DNA of 64,000 nucleotides from Euonymus europaeus (GCA_963580455.1 OY756968.1:6485544-6549543); one strand, 5' to 3'; positions 35,144 through 47,143 are shown, counted from the stretch's first letter. Notes: generated by a model from the sequence alone, not told the origin. A program made the numbers and translations.

Positions 35144-37265
35144 TGTGAAACCCCGACCCAAAAATTTTAGTTTTGAGTTGTAAAACGGATGATCTGAGAA
35201 GTACGGAATCATGAAAAAATATAGTTTTGGAGTTTGGTTCGGTAAATGGGGCATAACTTTTAGTATACATGTCCGTTTCGGGCCCGTAATATATCAAATC
35301 GAAGCTTGAACCGAGCCGGAAAATATAATTTTTAAGAAAACTGGATTTCTGAAAAACAGAGACCGTCCGGACACCCAAAACAGCCGTCCGGACGGTTTGT
35401 GCAGGAACTGAGGCAGAGAAGTTTTTAGAGGAAGTTTTGGTGCTGTGAACAGTAGACCGTCCGGACACCTTAACGAGGCGTCCGGACGGTCACTTGAGGC
35501 GTCCGGACGGTTATCGGGAAATCAGTTTTTAAGCCAGTTTTTAGACATTTCTTCATATTTTCTTGGAGAAGCTCCCGAGTAGAGAGAGAAAGAGAGAGAG
35601 AAGAAGAGAGAGAAAGTGATTTTAGCAAGATTTTGGCTTGGGGATTGAAGATTGATGATCCTTGAAGCTAAGTAAGGAAGATTCAAGGTTGATTCAAGTG
35701 ATTTGGTAAGTTTTTCATAGTTTTTGTAAATTCTAGGTTTTTCTAGATTTGCTAGATTCTTGAAGAGTTGAGTGCTATGCTTTAGATATATTGTTTATAG
35801 GTTGATTTTGGATGTTTATGTAGATTGGTTTGTGATTTGGAGTAGAGTTGAGCTTGGGTTGAGTTTGGAGGATTTTGGAGAAATTTCTAGAGAGAGAAGG
35901 TGAGTAATTTCGAAATTATGGATATAATTAATGTTTATATGAGTTGTTGGTTGTTTATTGATGGTTGTGAGGGTTCGGTTATGCCACATTGTAGGTTGGG
36001 CAAACCGGAACCCTAGGAACGGAATTTGGGAAATTGTGGTAATTTACTCGACACGAGGTAGGGGATTTCCAACCATACTTTCTATCGTTCGTTTTCGATA
36101 TGTAAAGAGCTTTTCGATTCCTTATTGGTCGTTCCATTTGTGTTTCCGCCTTAATTGCTCCTAAGGGGAAACGAACCCTAATTGTGATTCTTGTTGATTC
36201 TTGATGTTGCATGACCCGAGTGTGTGTGTTCCATCTCCTATGGACACGATGTGATTTCCGTTCATGCATCATGGTAGTTATGTATATATATATATATGTA
36301 GGTTGTTCATATATATCTATTCAACATGTCATGACATAATGCATTAGAGTTGCATGGGGGACCGGGTATGGACTCGGGAACCTTTAGGTTTCTTGAAAGC
36401 TACTTGGGGGGATGACGAGGTGATGAGAGTTACCACTGAGTCATGTGAACTCCAAGTAGGATAACACACTAGGGGTAAGGTCAAGAGTGACTTGCCTTGT
36501 GGGGTGCGGGCGTGATAGGTTCACGCAACCGGATGATCCTAGGAGTGGTTGGTTGTGGTGAGCTTGCTCCCGTGCAATATTTCATTGAGTTGCAATGATA
36601 TTGTGGTTGTTATGCTCCGAAGGGGTTATCCGGGTAAATGTTGATGTGAATTGTTGAGTATACGTTCATGTGGTAGGAACATATTGATGCATTACTTTCC
36701 TTTGGTTCAGCTTATATTGATGTTTACTTCATACCCTACTGAGCTTCTAGCTCACTCCTTTACTTTCTTCCTTCCACATGAGACACTGGTACAGGTACTA
36801 GTGCTGGGGATCGGTGAGCAGGTCGTGTCATGGATGGCCCTGGATAGAATAGGGTGCTAGAGATATACTCTATGCATGTGGGTGTATGTAGTATATCTAT
36901 GTTGAGAGAATATAACCATCTGGCACGGTGGTGCTTGTATGTGGATGTAGATGTTGATATATGGTTATATTTGATGTGTTATAAATCTGTGTGTTGATTT
37001 ATATGTGATGCCATCAGTTTGTGCATGCTGGTAGTGGATGGCCTGAGGCCTAGGGTCAGGATTGCATGTGGTTGAGGCCCGAGGCCTATGTTTGCTTGGT
37101 TGCTAGCGTGATGTTGTTGTTGCTGCGTTTCTGATGCAGGTGGGCACTCTCCGATATACGGGGAGGTGCCGCCGGATTTCTGGTTGATCCCGGATGTTCA
37201 CACTAGTGACCTAGGAAGGGTGCGGAGAGAGCATCCAGTCGCGTCTCCGGAAACGGGGCGTGACA
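35144..37265 (+). mobile_element. Solo LTR of a Ty3/gypsy retrotransposon, 2122 bp
   Basis: Starts TGTGAAACCCCGACCC and ends GGGGCGTGACA, the TG...CA form with TGTCACGCCCCG-like inverted ends known from large plant gypsy LTRs. It is flanked by a 5-bp target duplication GTTTC (35139-35143, 37266-37270). No gag or pol is inside. The right half holds the ACAGGTACTAGTG-type sequence (about 36791-36803) seen in chromovirus (Tekay/Del) LTRs; that family assignment is from memory of LTR style and is tentative. Strand is arbitrary because no coding region is left. Confidence 0.88.
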
Positions 37266-38006
37266 GTTTCCAGGCATATCTTCAGGATTTACAATGCCCA
37301 TAAGATGAAATTGAAAGAGGCTTTGAAAAGTTCTATTGGAAGAGTTAGTCTCACCACTGATATGTGGACTTCTTCCAACAACACAAGCTATATGTGTGTA
37401 ACAGCGCACTTTATTGACAAAGCTTGGAAATTGCATAAGCGGATTATCAGTTTTTGCATGGTAGATGATCATACAGGTGAGGGCATTGGAAAGCAGCTAG
37501 AAAAGGTCACTAAAGAATGGGGGATTGAGAAGATTATGTGCATAACAGTTGATAATGCTTCAGCAAATGATGGTGCAGTTGAGTGGATGAAGTAATACGG
37601 GTCTAAGAATTTGTTTGAGGGAAAATATCTTCATGTTAGGTGCTTTGCACATATATTGAATTTAATTGTGAAACATGGCTTACAACAATGTGTTGATGCA
37701 GTGGAAAGAATTAGGAATGCAGTGAAGTATGTGAGGTCATCTCCAAAAAGACTCTCCAAGTTCTTGGAATGTGCAAAACATGTTGATGTTGAGGTTACTA
37801 AATCCGTATGTCTTGATGTTCCCACACGTTGGAACTCCACTTATTTGATGTTGGAGGTTGTAGTGAGGTACGAACGAGTGTTTGATCGATTGAGTGGTGA
37901 AGAAAGTGCATATCGGAACTCTTTTTTGAGTAGTAAGGTTGTTGGTGCTCCGAGTTATAATGATTGGGCGGATGCTAGGAAGCTAATCCCTTTTTTGGAG
38001 CCATTT

Positions 38007-38168
38007 TATGATTCTACTACAAAACTTTCAGGTACTACTTATGTCACTACCAATGAGTATTTTTCTTTATTTCAACTTATTCACGTTTATGATTCTACTA
38101 CAAAACTTTCAGGTACTAGTTATGTCACTATCAATGAATACTTTTCTCTATTTCAACTTATTCGCGAT
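38007..38168 (+). repeat. 81-bp in-frame tandem duplication in the hAT transposase gene
   Basis: Two adjacent copies of 27 codons, each starting YDSTTKLSGT and ending SLFQLI plus two residues. The copies differ at about a dozen bases, so the duplication is not recent. It does not break the frame. Confidence 0.9.
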
Positions 38169-39219
38169 CATCTAAAAGAATCAGAGTTCAGTACATGCAA
38201 AGTGGTTTCTGAGGTGGCAAAAGAGATGCAGGTGAAATATGATCAGTATTTTGGAAACCTTGAGAAGGTGACTATGCTTGTGTATGTTGCTTTGGTGCTT
38301 GATCCAAGGAGCAAATTTGAAATTTTCTAACAGGGTTTAGAGCTAGCTTTTGATCAAACTACTAGTGCAAAATTGTTTGAGGCGACAACAAAGTTATTGC
38401 AGGAATTATTTGATCAATATCAATCGGTTACTGAATTCCTGCAATCAAGCACACAAATAACACGAGTATCACAGAAAAATAATAGAGGTGGTAGATCATC
38501 TGCTCCAAGTTTGTGGGATAGAGTCGGTGCTCGTTCTGAATATGTGACTTCTAGCTCTAAATCAGAGATAGATAAGTATTTGGCAGATGATCTTGAGTCA
38601 CCAACAGAAGACTTCGATTTGTTGAGGTTCTGGCAAGTGATGAATGGTAGATTTTCCATTCTTTCATCAATTGCACGTGATATATTTGCTATCCCCTCAT
38701 CCACTGTGGCTTCGGAATCTGCTTTTAGCACCGGTGGGCGTGTGATTACGGATCGTCGTAGCTGTTTGTTGCCAAGAATCGTAGAAGCTCTATTGTGCAC
38801 ACAAAGTTGGCTGAAAAATGTCATTTCCATTGATGCCAATGAGGAGATCTTAGATGACGATGCCGCTCAAGAAGTGGAAGTCATTGCTGAGGAAGGTTTG
38901 TTAATAAATCCTATTCATTTTTTGTATACATTTTTTTGTGTGTGAAAACTCTTGTATTGATCTTTCAAAATTCATGTTGTCTCATTTTTTTGATCAGAAA
39001 TGGGTGGTGGTGCTAGCTAAAGTCAAATCTTGAGAAATGATCATTGGGTATGTCTTTTACTATTTATTTTGAATATGTCATTTGTTAATTGGAATTGCTC
39101 TTGTGATTATTATTGACTTATTGATCTTTGTAGGTGGCTATTGAAGTGTTGTTCCATGTTCAATGAATATATTGGAACTTGGAAGATGATATGTAGTTAT
39201 GTATTGTAATTTGTAAACG

Positions 39220-39610
39220 TTATTAATTTTGGATATTGGTTTGGAATGTTGGACTGTAACTTTATTTGGAACCTTGGATAATTTTTATTTGTTATGTTTA
39301 GATTGATTTTTGTTGTATGGCTTGAAGTTGGAAGTTGGAAGTTTGGATAATTCTTATTATTTTTTATGTTTGGATTGATTTGTGTTGTATGGCTTGCAAC
39401 TTGGAAGTTGGAACCTTGGATAATTTTATTTATTATGTTTAGATTGATTTTTGTTGTATGGCTTGAAGTTGGAAGTTAGAACCTTGGATAAATTTTATTT
39501 ATTATGTTTAGATTGATTTTTGTTATATGACTTGGAAGTTGGAAGTTTGGATAATTTTTATTTGTTATGTTTGATTTAATTTTTGTTGTATGGCTTGGAA
39601 GCTTCAACTA
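39220..39610. repeat. Tandem repeat of 61-74 bp units near the right end of the hAT
   Basis: Five degenerate units built on GGATAATTTTTATTTGTTATG and TTGTTGTATGGCTTG, starting near 39277, 39344, 39418, 39487 and 39548. They lie 3' of the transposase stop inside the transposon. Confidence 0.85.
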
Positions 39611-40075
39611 TGGATTGTAAATTTGTAACTTTGATTTCTTTTATTTGGTTAATGGATTGTGATCTTCAAAAAAATAGTCTAAATCATCCAATTAACTAAA
39701 AACTAAGAAATATAAAGAACTATGGAGTAAAGAGTTCAAGACTCTGTTCATTTGTATTTTGTGCATTGCACTATTGCAGTGTGCTGCAGCCTGCAGCACT
39801 GCAGTGTGCAACGCCAAGGCATAATGGCATACAACCAAAATGTCAATTGCCAACAAATAAATAGTCTAACTATCAAAATTTGGGCTTTTAAAATGTGAGT
39901 CATTTGACTCATGCAAAACCGGGTTATCGGGTAACCCGGTTGACCCGAATCCGGTAGCCTGATTTTTAAAAACCGGGCTATCGGACCGGGTCTATGGTGT
40001 TAAAAAGTTACCGGGTCGGGTCAAACCCGGTCCGATAACCCGGGATCCGACCCGGTGTGCAGGCCTAGTTGTAGA

Positions 40076-43000
40076 GTACTTTTTATGCTAAACCCAATCC
40101 ACTTGGATGCCGGATATGTTAGCTCTATTTGCACACTATTTTCCAACTATATTCTAGTGTATCCACCCTATAAAAATTGCAAAATATATAACCACATTGT
40201 ATCTAACTAAACTCACACATACTAAATACAACCAGTGACAACATGTACATATATGGAAAAATCTTTCCCAAATGAATTAAAGGAGAGTAGATCATAATAA
40301 TTAAAGCAATATACAAGTTAATGATATATCTGTTAAGATAATTCATAATAAATTATAATCATTTTAATGAAAAAAATAAATAAAGCGCACTACATATCAA
40401 AAAATTCACTATTATAAAAGCCCCATTTATCGGAGAGATGTGATGGAGGAATGGTGTTGTTTACGACTATTTAAATGGGTAAATTTGTTTGCTATTGTTA
40501 AAGTTAAATTGATCAAAGTTGGACTGTAGTTAAAAAACAAAGTTGACCCTATTGGATACCACTAGATATCATTAATTTTTTCAAGTTTGGAGACGGCTTA
40601 ATTGGGCTGAAGCAAAAGCCCATAAATTAGCATGCAAATGGCGTATTGTTGAATCTTGAAGTTTCTGGCATTGGATTCTCATATGGTCCTTGTCAATTTG
40701 GTCATGGAAGCTTAATTGTCATCCCTCTCTATCGAACAACCACACCAATAATTAATTAGGTTAACATAAAACGGTATACAATATGATTGTATATATAAAT
40801 ATCTATATTGTAGACTACATAAAGGAGAAATTTCCACAGTTTTACTTTCACGTGCCACGTAACCAGATTGATTTCTCGAAAATGAGAAATTTTGTCCGAG
40901 TTATCGAATTAGAAAAAATTTAAAATATAGATGGGACGAGGCAGCCTTAAAGGGGATAATTTCCCCCCCTTAATTTTTTGAAAATTACCCTCTATCTTAT
41001 ATTTTGTTCAATTGTGTCCCCCTTAATTTTTTTTTATTTATAAACTGTCAATTATTTCCAATTTTATCCCCTATAAAATGTATATATTACCAAATCCATC
41101 CCGTTAAGTTTTTTTTTTAATCCAACTCCTAAAACTTCTCTCAACCAAATTCACAAAGTCCAAAGGCTTCCTATTAGTTCACAAAACTCAAAGCTTCAAA
41201 CCCACTTAATTTTGCTCAATTGCTTTCCGCCTCTCTTGACTCATCATGGAGAGATATTTTAAAAAGACATCAGACATGTGGTGTTAGGCTTATGCTTGCT
41301 ATCAATGTTCATTCTACAAGCATTTTTCGTATATGAATCATATTGAAATGATACTTTGCAGCAAAATATTTATGTAAACAGGCCTAAAAGTGTTTCGGGA
41401 CGCTGCCTCCAAACTCCTGTAATCTTTTTTTGTCATTCTATATTTAAAATCATAGTTCTGCTCCGAACTTTAGGTTATCGATTTGAAATATTTAAATATT
41501 CGGTGACCACCAATACTACTAGTTATATGTTAAACCAAACGTGGTTTGAAACTTTGATTTTGATTCAATAAATAAATGCAAAATGGGTAACAAAATCGAC
41601 TATTACAGCTTAATTGTAAGTTGTAATGAGTTGATCAGCATGACGGATGACATTCTGAAAAATATCTGGAAACTTCTGTTCAATTCACATGCATGCACTC
41701 ATAAGTAGCTTTTCACGTAGGTCTCTTTCGATATACTCATATATATATATATATATATATAGGTGTACATGGTGTGTTTGTGTAAAATTTGTCTTACTTT
41801 CATGGATTACAAGCCTGAAATTAGCTCGTCTTTTGACTCTTTCAGGGACAATGCTGAGAAGACTCTATAGATGCTCCTCACTGTCCTTGTCACCTTTCTT
41901 CTGCTTTCTTTACAATCCAAAAATAAGTCGCCCCAGCTGTAATCTCACATAACCCTATTACGTATATATATTGACCTTTCTGTAATTGTTTTTTCTTCAC
42001 AATTCTTTGTAATTTGACTCTTGATATTATGTTTGATTAGTCAACGTGCATTACCGCGGTAGTTATAGACTAATAGTAATTAATTAATGGATCATATTCC
42101 TTAAAAATGAACAAATTAATGGATCATATTTGAAAATATAAGTGGTTTCGCTTGGTACCTTTATGGTTCAGATCGTCCTTGTCCTACAAAGAGAAGCAGC
42201 TGATGCGCAAGGAAAAAAAAATCGGTTTTATAATTTATTAATTTTACTTTAAACCCATGATTAGGAATATATTAATAATATATAGTTAATTTCACATCCT
42301 AGTCCTACAGTAAAGACTAAAGAGTAAGATAATAAAATGCCTGGAGAAAAAAGTAGTCCTTGAGCTGTCTTGAAGAGATAGATTGTCAAAAAGATAAATT
42401 GACTTTTCAAACATTTAGCTCCATTAAAAAAACTCCACGTATATATATATATACATGTATGTATGTATATGTATAACCGATATATACATGCGGTAAAAAA
42501 GGTTCTTGATGTGGTATTTATTTTAGAGAGCTGAGTGGGGTAAAAAAATTACGTGAATTTTACTTTCACATAATACATAGGGAAATTGTTTTCGAAAATT
42601 GATATTAATTTTTTTACCTGGATTGGAAATACACAGCAATTAAAGTTATCGCTTGCGTTAACTAACTGTGACTTATTTTCTTCCGCTGTCTAGCCTCTAG
42701 GTGCGTAAAAACTAAAAAGGGCAGGGGGGGTACGTGTTGTGGGCTTGTTGGGCCTTTTGCACCGAGTATCATAGATTGGCAGGGCACAAATATCGAGGAG
42801 TTACAATTCCTCCATGAAATCATTTTTGTTGGTTATTTGGTCACCTACCAAAGAATGAAACTCTGATCTCCTCCTGATTCTACCATCCTCTAATAGTCAT
42901 ACTCCAGTGCCTTTTTTGGCTTCTAGAAATAGTTACTCACACATTAGAATGGATTTTGACCATTGTGATATTGTGGTGTGAACAAATTTCAACACCAATT

Positions 43001-43080
43001 TTCCATATCTAAACTCTAGTTGGGTCATTTCATGATTTGTCATCCAATTAGAAACTATATACCTTTGCAGGCTGAAAAAA
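40076..43080. other. Intergenic, A/T-rich, no gene recognised
   Basis: Only short chance frames. A TA microsatellite sits at about 41739-41761 and TA/TG tracts at 42437-42475. C-runs at 40965-40971. The plus-strand frame at 41689-41952 spans the microsatellite and has no motif. Confidence 0.5.
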
Positions 43081-44196
43081 TGTGGGCAATTTTTTCCCCC
43101 CTTCCAATAGAAATCTCTATTTTAACGAAATATGTTTCTAAGTTAATTTTTAATCAAGAACGCGATTGATATCATATTTGTAATTGAAAATATTTTGGGC
43201 CGGAGGGCCTCTAAGATGGAATAGAACTTTAAGAATTAGGTTATCTATAATTAATAATGGTTCATTAGTGTTTTAGATGTGTGTAAAAGAGAGACTTTTC
43301 GGGCTCTGTACGGTTTATTACAAGATTTTACCTAGATTTCTTGGTGAGACTAAGTTTTGACTGTGTGATAATATATAAATATTTTTTGGTTGTCTTTTCA
43401 TAACACCCTTGATTTTTTTTTTTCGGATTTAAAGTTTTTCATGTTAAATTATTGTGTTGTAATTGTTGCACTTTTCTGTTTCAATTTTCTCTACTGTAAT
43501 GAGAAAAAAAAAATTCTACAATAAGAATCTGATAACATTTCCAACAATTGATAATAGAGCTAAGGTTTCTTGGAGCAGATATGTCAAGATTTTATAGATA
43601 AGTTTGATAAGGGTATTAGTTTTTGCTTGTCGAAAATACAAATCAAGGATCTGTTAATTCAATTTGGGTTACATGTAGCGTAAAAGGGAAAATCAGTTTC
43701 ATTTTCTGATTGAACAAAAAATGAAGAATTATGGGCAATTTTTTTTTTTGTTGCTAGAAATACAAATCTCTGTTTTGAGAAAATAAGTTTCCAACTCAGT
43801 TTCTAGTTAGGAACGTACTACTAAGTATCATATTTATAATTGGAAACATTTTGGAGAGGGACACCTAGATAAAATAGAATTTCAAGAATTAAGTCTTCTA
43901 TAAATACTAATGATACATTAGTGTTTTAGGATTGTACAAAACAGAGATACTTCTACGACTGTGTGTGGTGAGCATTGAGAGAGAATAAATGGTTTTACTA
44001 TCAGATTTTACCTAGATTTTTTGGTGAAAGAGTTGTAACTGCGTGGTTGTATAAATTTTCTACATAATGTGAAATTTTCTCTTGGTTATCTTTTCACAAC
44101 ACCTGTGATTTTTCTCTGAATTTAGAGTTTTTCACGATAAATTATGGTATAGTGATTGTTGCACTGTTATGTTTTAATTTTATAACTTCCTTAACA
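43081..44196 (+). mobile_element. Miniature Ty1/copia (Tnt1-like) element with two LTRs and about 185 bp inside, TRIM-like
   Basis: Two segments of about 465 bp, 43081-43546 and 43732-44196, share order and sequence from TGGGCAATTTTTT through CATTAGTGTTTTAG, GATTTTACCTAGATTT, CTTTTCA.AACACC and TTGTTGCACT. Directly after the left copy, TTGATAATAGAGC (43549-43561) resembles the copia primer site TTGGTATCAGAGC. A worn gag start follows: ATG at 43581 (MSRF..., then KFDKGISFCLSKIQIKDLL with QFGLHVA), as in Tnt1-type gag. Gag then stops near 43685 where a purine-rich stretch and the second LTR begin. RT, IN and RH are wholly absent. No clear target duplication; the right LTR lacks about 45 bases near its end. 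Confidence 0.8.
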
Positions 44197-44578
44197 ATAT
44201 TTATCCAAAGAAAAGTAAATTGGGGCAAAACTCAGCGCGTGACCACAAAAATATTGACAAAAAAATCAGTCAATCTCTAATTTAATTACATCTTACAATG
44301 AAATTGGTGATGGTTAGTTGTATTAATTTTAGATATATTTAAGTTTATAAATTATTTCTTATCACATACTAATCAAAAGTTATATCTTGCTTGTTATTAC
44401 AAGCAACACACTAAAAAAAAGTAAAAAATCAGTATTATTATTATTATTTATTTTAAGGAAAAAATCTGTTTCATTGAATGCTAAAGAAAAGTGCCTGAAA
44501 TCTAAATATCATCTATTTAGTAGTCCTAATTAATCTAATAATTAACAGCTAATTATATAATTTAATATCGTAACGAAA

Positions 44579-44734
44579 GGGGTTATGCAATGGAGATTTC
44601 ATGAAATGTGTACTTTTTTAAATCACAATCCACCATGTGAGGTAAAATAAGTATGCAAGTTCATTGATTATCGCCACATGAATAGTTGTGATTTAAAAGA
44701 GGTATATATTTCATAAAATCTCGATTGCAGCCCC
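44579..44734. mobile_element. Small inverted-repeat MITE (156 bp) in the MYB promoter
   Basis: The left arm GGGGTTATGCAATGGAGATT and the inverse of the right arm GGGGCTGCAATCGAGATTTT stay similar for about 49 bases up to AAATCACAA; about 58 bases lie between the arms. It could fold into a long hairpin. It ends 409 bases before the MYB ATG. No convincing target duplication was found, so the superfamily is open. Confidence 0.7.
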
Positions 44735-45142
44735 TATCTCGTAGCCGTTACGGCATATCTCTATATAGGTTAGTGTACACTCACTAATCATATGCTAATT
44801 TATTTAATCTTACTCAAAAACATGTCCCACACTGAAAATTATTAGCTACCCTTGATAAATAGATTGATTCTGGACAACAAAGTACAAGGAAAAAAAAAGA
44901 AAAAAAAAAGTATTCTCCTCTTCTGCCATTTCCAATTCCCCCAATTTTCTATACACAAAAACACACTAGCTACTCCCTCTCTCTCCCCTCATGACATACC
45001 CCTTTAAAACTCATATGCCCCTCTGCAGAGAAATCATGTTGTTACCATACCAGCTTTTGTAATCTCTCCCTTGTCTCTCTATATTATTCTCACACACACA
45101 TAGAAGAATTAAAGATCAAGCTCCAAAAGGCAAGTAGTAAGT
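44735..45142 (+). promoter_or_regulatory. Proximal promoter and leader of the MYB gene
   Basis: CT-rich tracts (44980-44996, 45064-45080) and a TATA-like CTATATTATTCTC near 45079 precede the ATG at 45143. Sites are inferred from sequence only. Confidence 0.4.
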
Positions 45143-46436
45143 ATGGGGAGAGCTCCTTGCTGCGACAAAGCGAATGTGAAGAAAGGGCCATGGTCACCTG
45201 AAGAAGATGCCAAGCTTAAAGCATATATTGAAGAGCATGGCACTGGTGGCAACTGGATTGCTTTGCCTCAAAAAATTGGTACGTACCCTTCTTTTTTTTT
45301 TCTCGATTATTTCTTTTGTTTTGTATAGATTCAGATCAGATGAAGAGACAAGTTGTTTCCTGAATGATCTTTTAGGCCTCAAGAGGTGCGGGAAGAGCTG
45401 CCGCCTTAGATGGTTAAACTATCTTCGGCCCAACATCAAGCATGGCGGATTCTCTGAAGAAGAAGATAACATCATTTGTAGCCTCTATATTAGTATTGGG
45501 AGCAGGTATATATACATATATGTATGTATGTATATCTGTTTAATTTCCTCAAACACACGCGCTTCATCGATTCACCTGATTTTTCATATGTACAGGTGGT
45601 CTATTATTGCAGCGCAGTTGCCAGGAAGAACAGATAATGACATCAAGAACTACTGGAACACAAAACTGAAGAAGAAGCTTCTTGGAAAGCAACGCAAAGA
45701 ACAGAACGCAGCTCGTAATAGAGGGGAAGGCCTAAAGCATCAAGACATGATCAAGAGATCAAATATTGGATCCAACGGGAGGAGTAGTACTACTACTTCT
45801 TCCATTGTTCCTCCAGATACCAATAATACCCCTTGTTGGCCTGAGCTGCCAGTGATGGCTCCTATTATACCATATGAACAACAACAATTCAACAACAACA
45901 ACAAAGACCATGCGTCGATACGGAAACTTCTTATCAAGCTTGGAGGGAGATTTTCTGATGATGATGATCAAGTATTAGTCCATGAGGGCACAAATTTTCA
46001 ATTCCCAAATTTTGATCATCAACAGTTCTTGGAGCAGCAGTGCTTAGTACTGAATAACATGCCCTCTTCTACTGATTCCTTGGAGGTCATGAATAGCAGC
46101 AATATTGCTGATGCTCATCAGTTTGTGCAAAACCATCAGTACAGCAGTTCAGATGGGTCAAGCAGTGGCTTGCATATGTTGCAAGGGCAAAACAGTACTT
46201 TTCCGGTGGGAATTGAGGAGGGTGATATGGTGTTCAGTAATAATCTGCAACAAAACCTGGAGGGCCTGGAGTTTCTATACAGTGAGAATAATAGGATTGA
46301 GAGTAGTGCAGGTTGGGGTGAGATGATGAGCTCCTTGGTTTTTCCTCCAGCAGTGGCTTCCCATGTTGTGCAACCTCCACAGATGATGCAAGAAGGTTCT
46401 TCTAGTGATCAGTTAAGGTATTCCAGTCACCTATAG
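45143..46436 (+). CDS. R2R3-MYB transcription factor, subgroup 14 (RAX/MYB36/MYB68/MYB84-like)
   Basis: Three exons, 45143-45278, 45376-45505 and 45596-46436, encode 368 residues. [20 protein letters not shown] opens R2; introns fall after Gly46 in R2 and within the Arg89 codon in R3, the classical R2R3 positions. R2 has the spaced Trp residues and [18 protein letters not shown]3 has its first Trp replaced by Phe71 (GGFSEEED), then [20 protein letters not shown] and [19 protein letters not shown] and NIICSLY are typical of subgroup 14, whose members control axillary meristem initiation (RAX1-3) or Casparian strip formation (MYB36) and root cambium (MYB87/68). [11 protein letters not shown] points to the MYB36/68/84 side, but one orthologue cannot be fixed. 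The C-terminus is Gln/Asn/Ser-rich and acidic, as expected for an activation region. Intact. A longer plus-strand open frame from 45207 reads through the introns and is not the real product. Confidence 0.95.
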
Positions 46437-47141
46437 TTTATGTGTTTCATATATGTTGATGATATATATATATCTGGATTTATAGCTTTAGAGAAGGCAT
46501 CTTTTGTGTGTGGGAATCTCAGAGAAAAACCCTAATAAATTCATTCGATTACATGTATCAATGGTTTTTGCTGTCTTTTGCTTAATTTATGATGGTCTCT
46601 AACTAGGCCTTTTTTCTTTTTTTTTTGCTATGATCGTGTGATGAAAGTTTGAATAATTAGTTCAATTAGCTTGTAGAGTGAAGACAAGTGTGCTTGGATG
46701 TGTGCTGCATTTTGCACTTAAGGATTAAATGTAATAATAATATATAAAAGCCAACCGTAAGAATTTTAAGGTCCAAAACAAACAAAACCTCTACAAATAG
46801 ATTCGGTCAAATTAAATTTCTCTTCGTTCTCTTCTTGTTTCTTCTCATCTCTCTAAAATTCGTGTCTATCATTGAAATCCCAAATAGAAGATACCTAATT
46901 ATAAACATACATGATTAATTGATGTCTTATATGACATTTTGGACATAATTTGTTGCTTTAAGATTGTACAAGTACTAGGGTTCCTACTATATATATATAT
47001 ATATCATCGTTTGCTGTGAATGCTCGCAGAAGAATACGAACCATGCATGCATTCGTGATGTCTTGGAGTTTGGTTTAGCTAGATGGTCCAATAATTCATA
47101 AATTCTCATGGTTTTTTTTATTATTGCTACTAAGTAACATT

Positions 47142-47143
<2 letters not shown>
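46437..47143. other. 3' flank of the MYB gene
   Basis: AATAAA-like CCTAATAAATTC near 46532 may be the polyadenylation signal. The rest is A/T-rich without gene signals. Confidence 0.45.

Larger units (their letters stand above)
34601..39020 (+). pseudogene. hAT transposase pseudogene (BED zinc finger, RNase H-like core, hATC dimerisation domain)
   Basis: The ATG is at 34601. A BED-type finger reads CNHCGAKY...LKLHISKC near 34880-34962. The core has LTTDMWTSSNN (first Asp, about 37350), ITVDNASANDGA (second Asp, about 37545) and the RCFAHILNLIV stretch. The C-terminus has the hATC block, FWQVMNGRF and STVASESAFSTGGRVITDRR (38629-38760), then a small final intron (38896-38997) and the ending MGGGAS-stop at 39020. 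Damage: TGA at 34826 where Trp is expected, TGA at 34979 with a frame change, the solo LTR at 35144-37265, TAA at 37593 and TAA at 38328. An 81-bp in-frame tandem duplication lies at 38007-38168. The pre-insertion frame (SSMTVSRHIFRIYNA) is restored exactly if the LTR and one GTTTC copy are disregarded. Confidence 0.93.
33329..40067 (+). mobile_element. hAT (Ac-like) transposon, 6739 bp including a nested solo LTR; original size about 4.6 kb
   Basis: Exact 8-bp target duplication GTTGTAGA at 33321-33328 and 40068-40075. Terminal inverted repeats: TAGGGGTGCACACCGGGT on the left and, from the minus strand, TAGGCCTGCACACCGGGT on the right. Both subterminal zones (33340-33510, 39915-40050) are packed with CCCGG, GGGTT and CCGGTC words. 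Inside is a transposase pseudogene on the plus strand with a probable non-coding first exon (up to about 33608) and leader intron (to about 34592). A 2122-bp solo LTR (35144-37265) was inserted later, within the transposase gene. Confidence 0.95.

Noticed and set aside
45207..46436. 409-codon continuous frame over the MYB gene
   Set aside because: It starts inside R2 in another frame and reads through both introns; the spliced 368-residue model restores complete R2 and R3 repeats.
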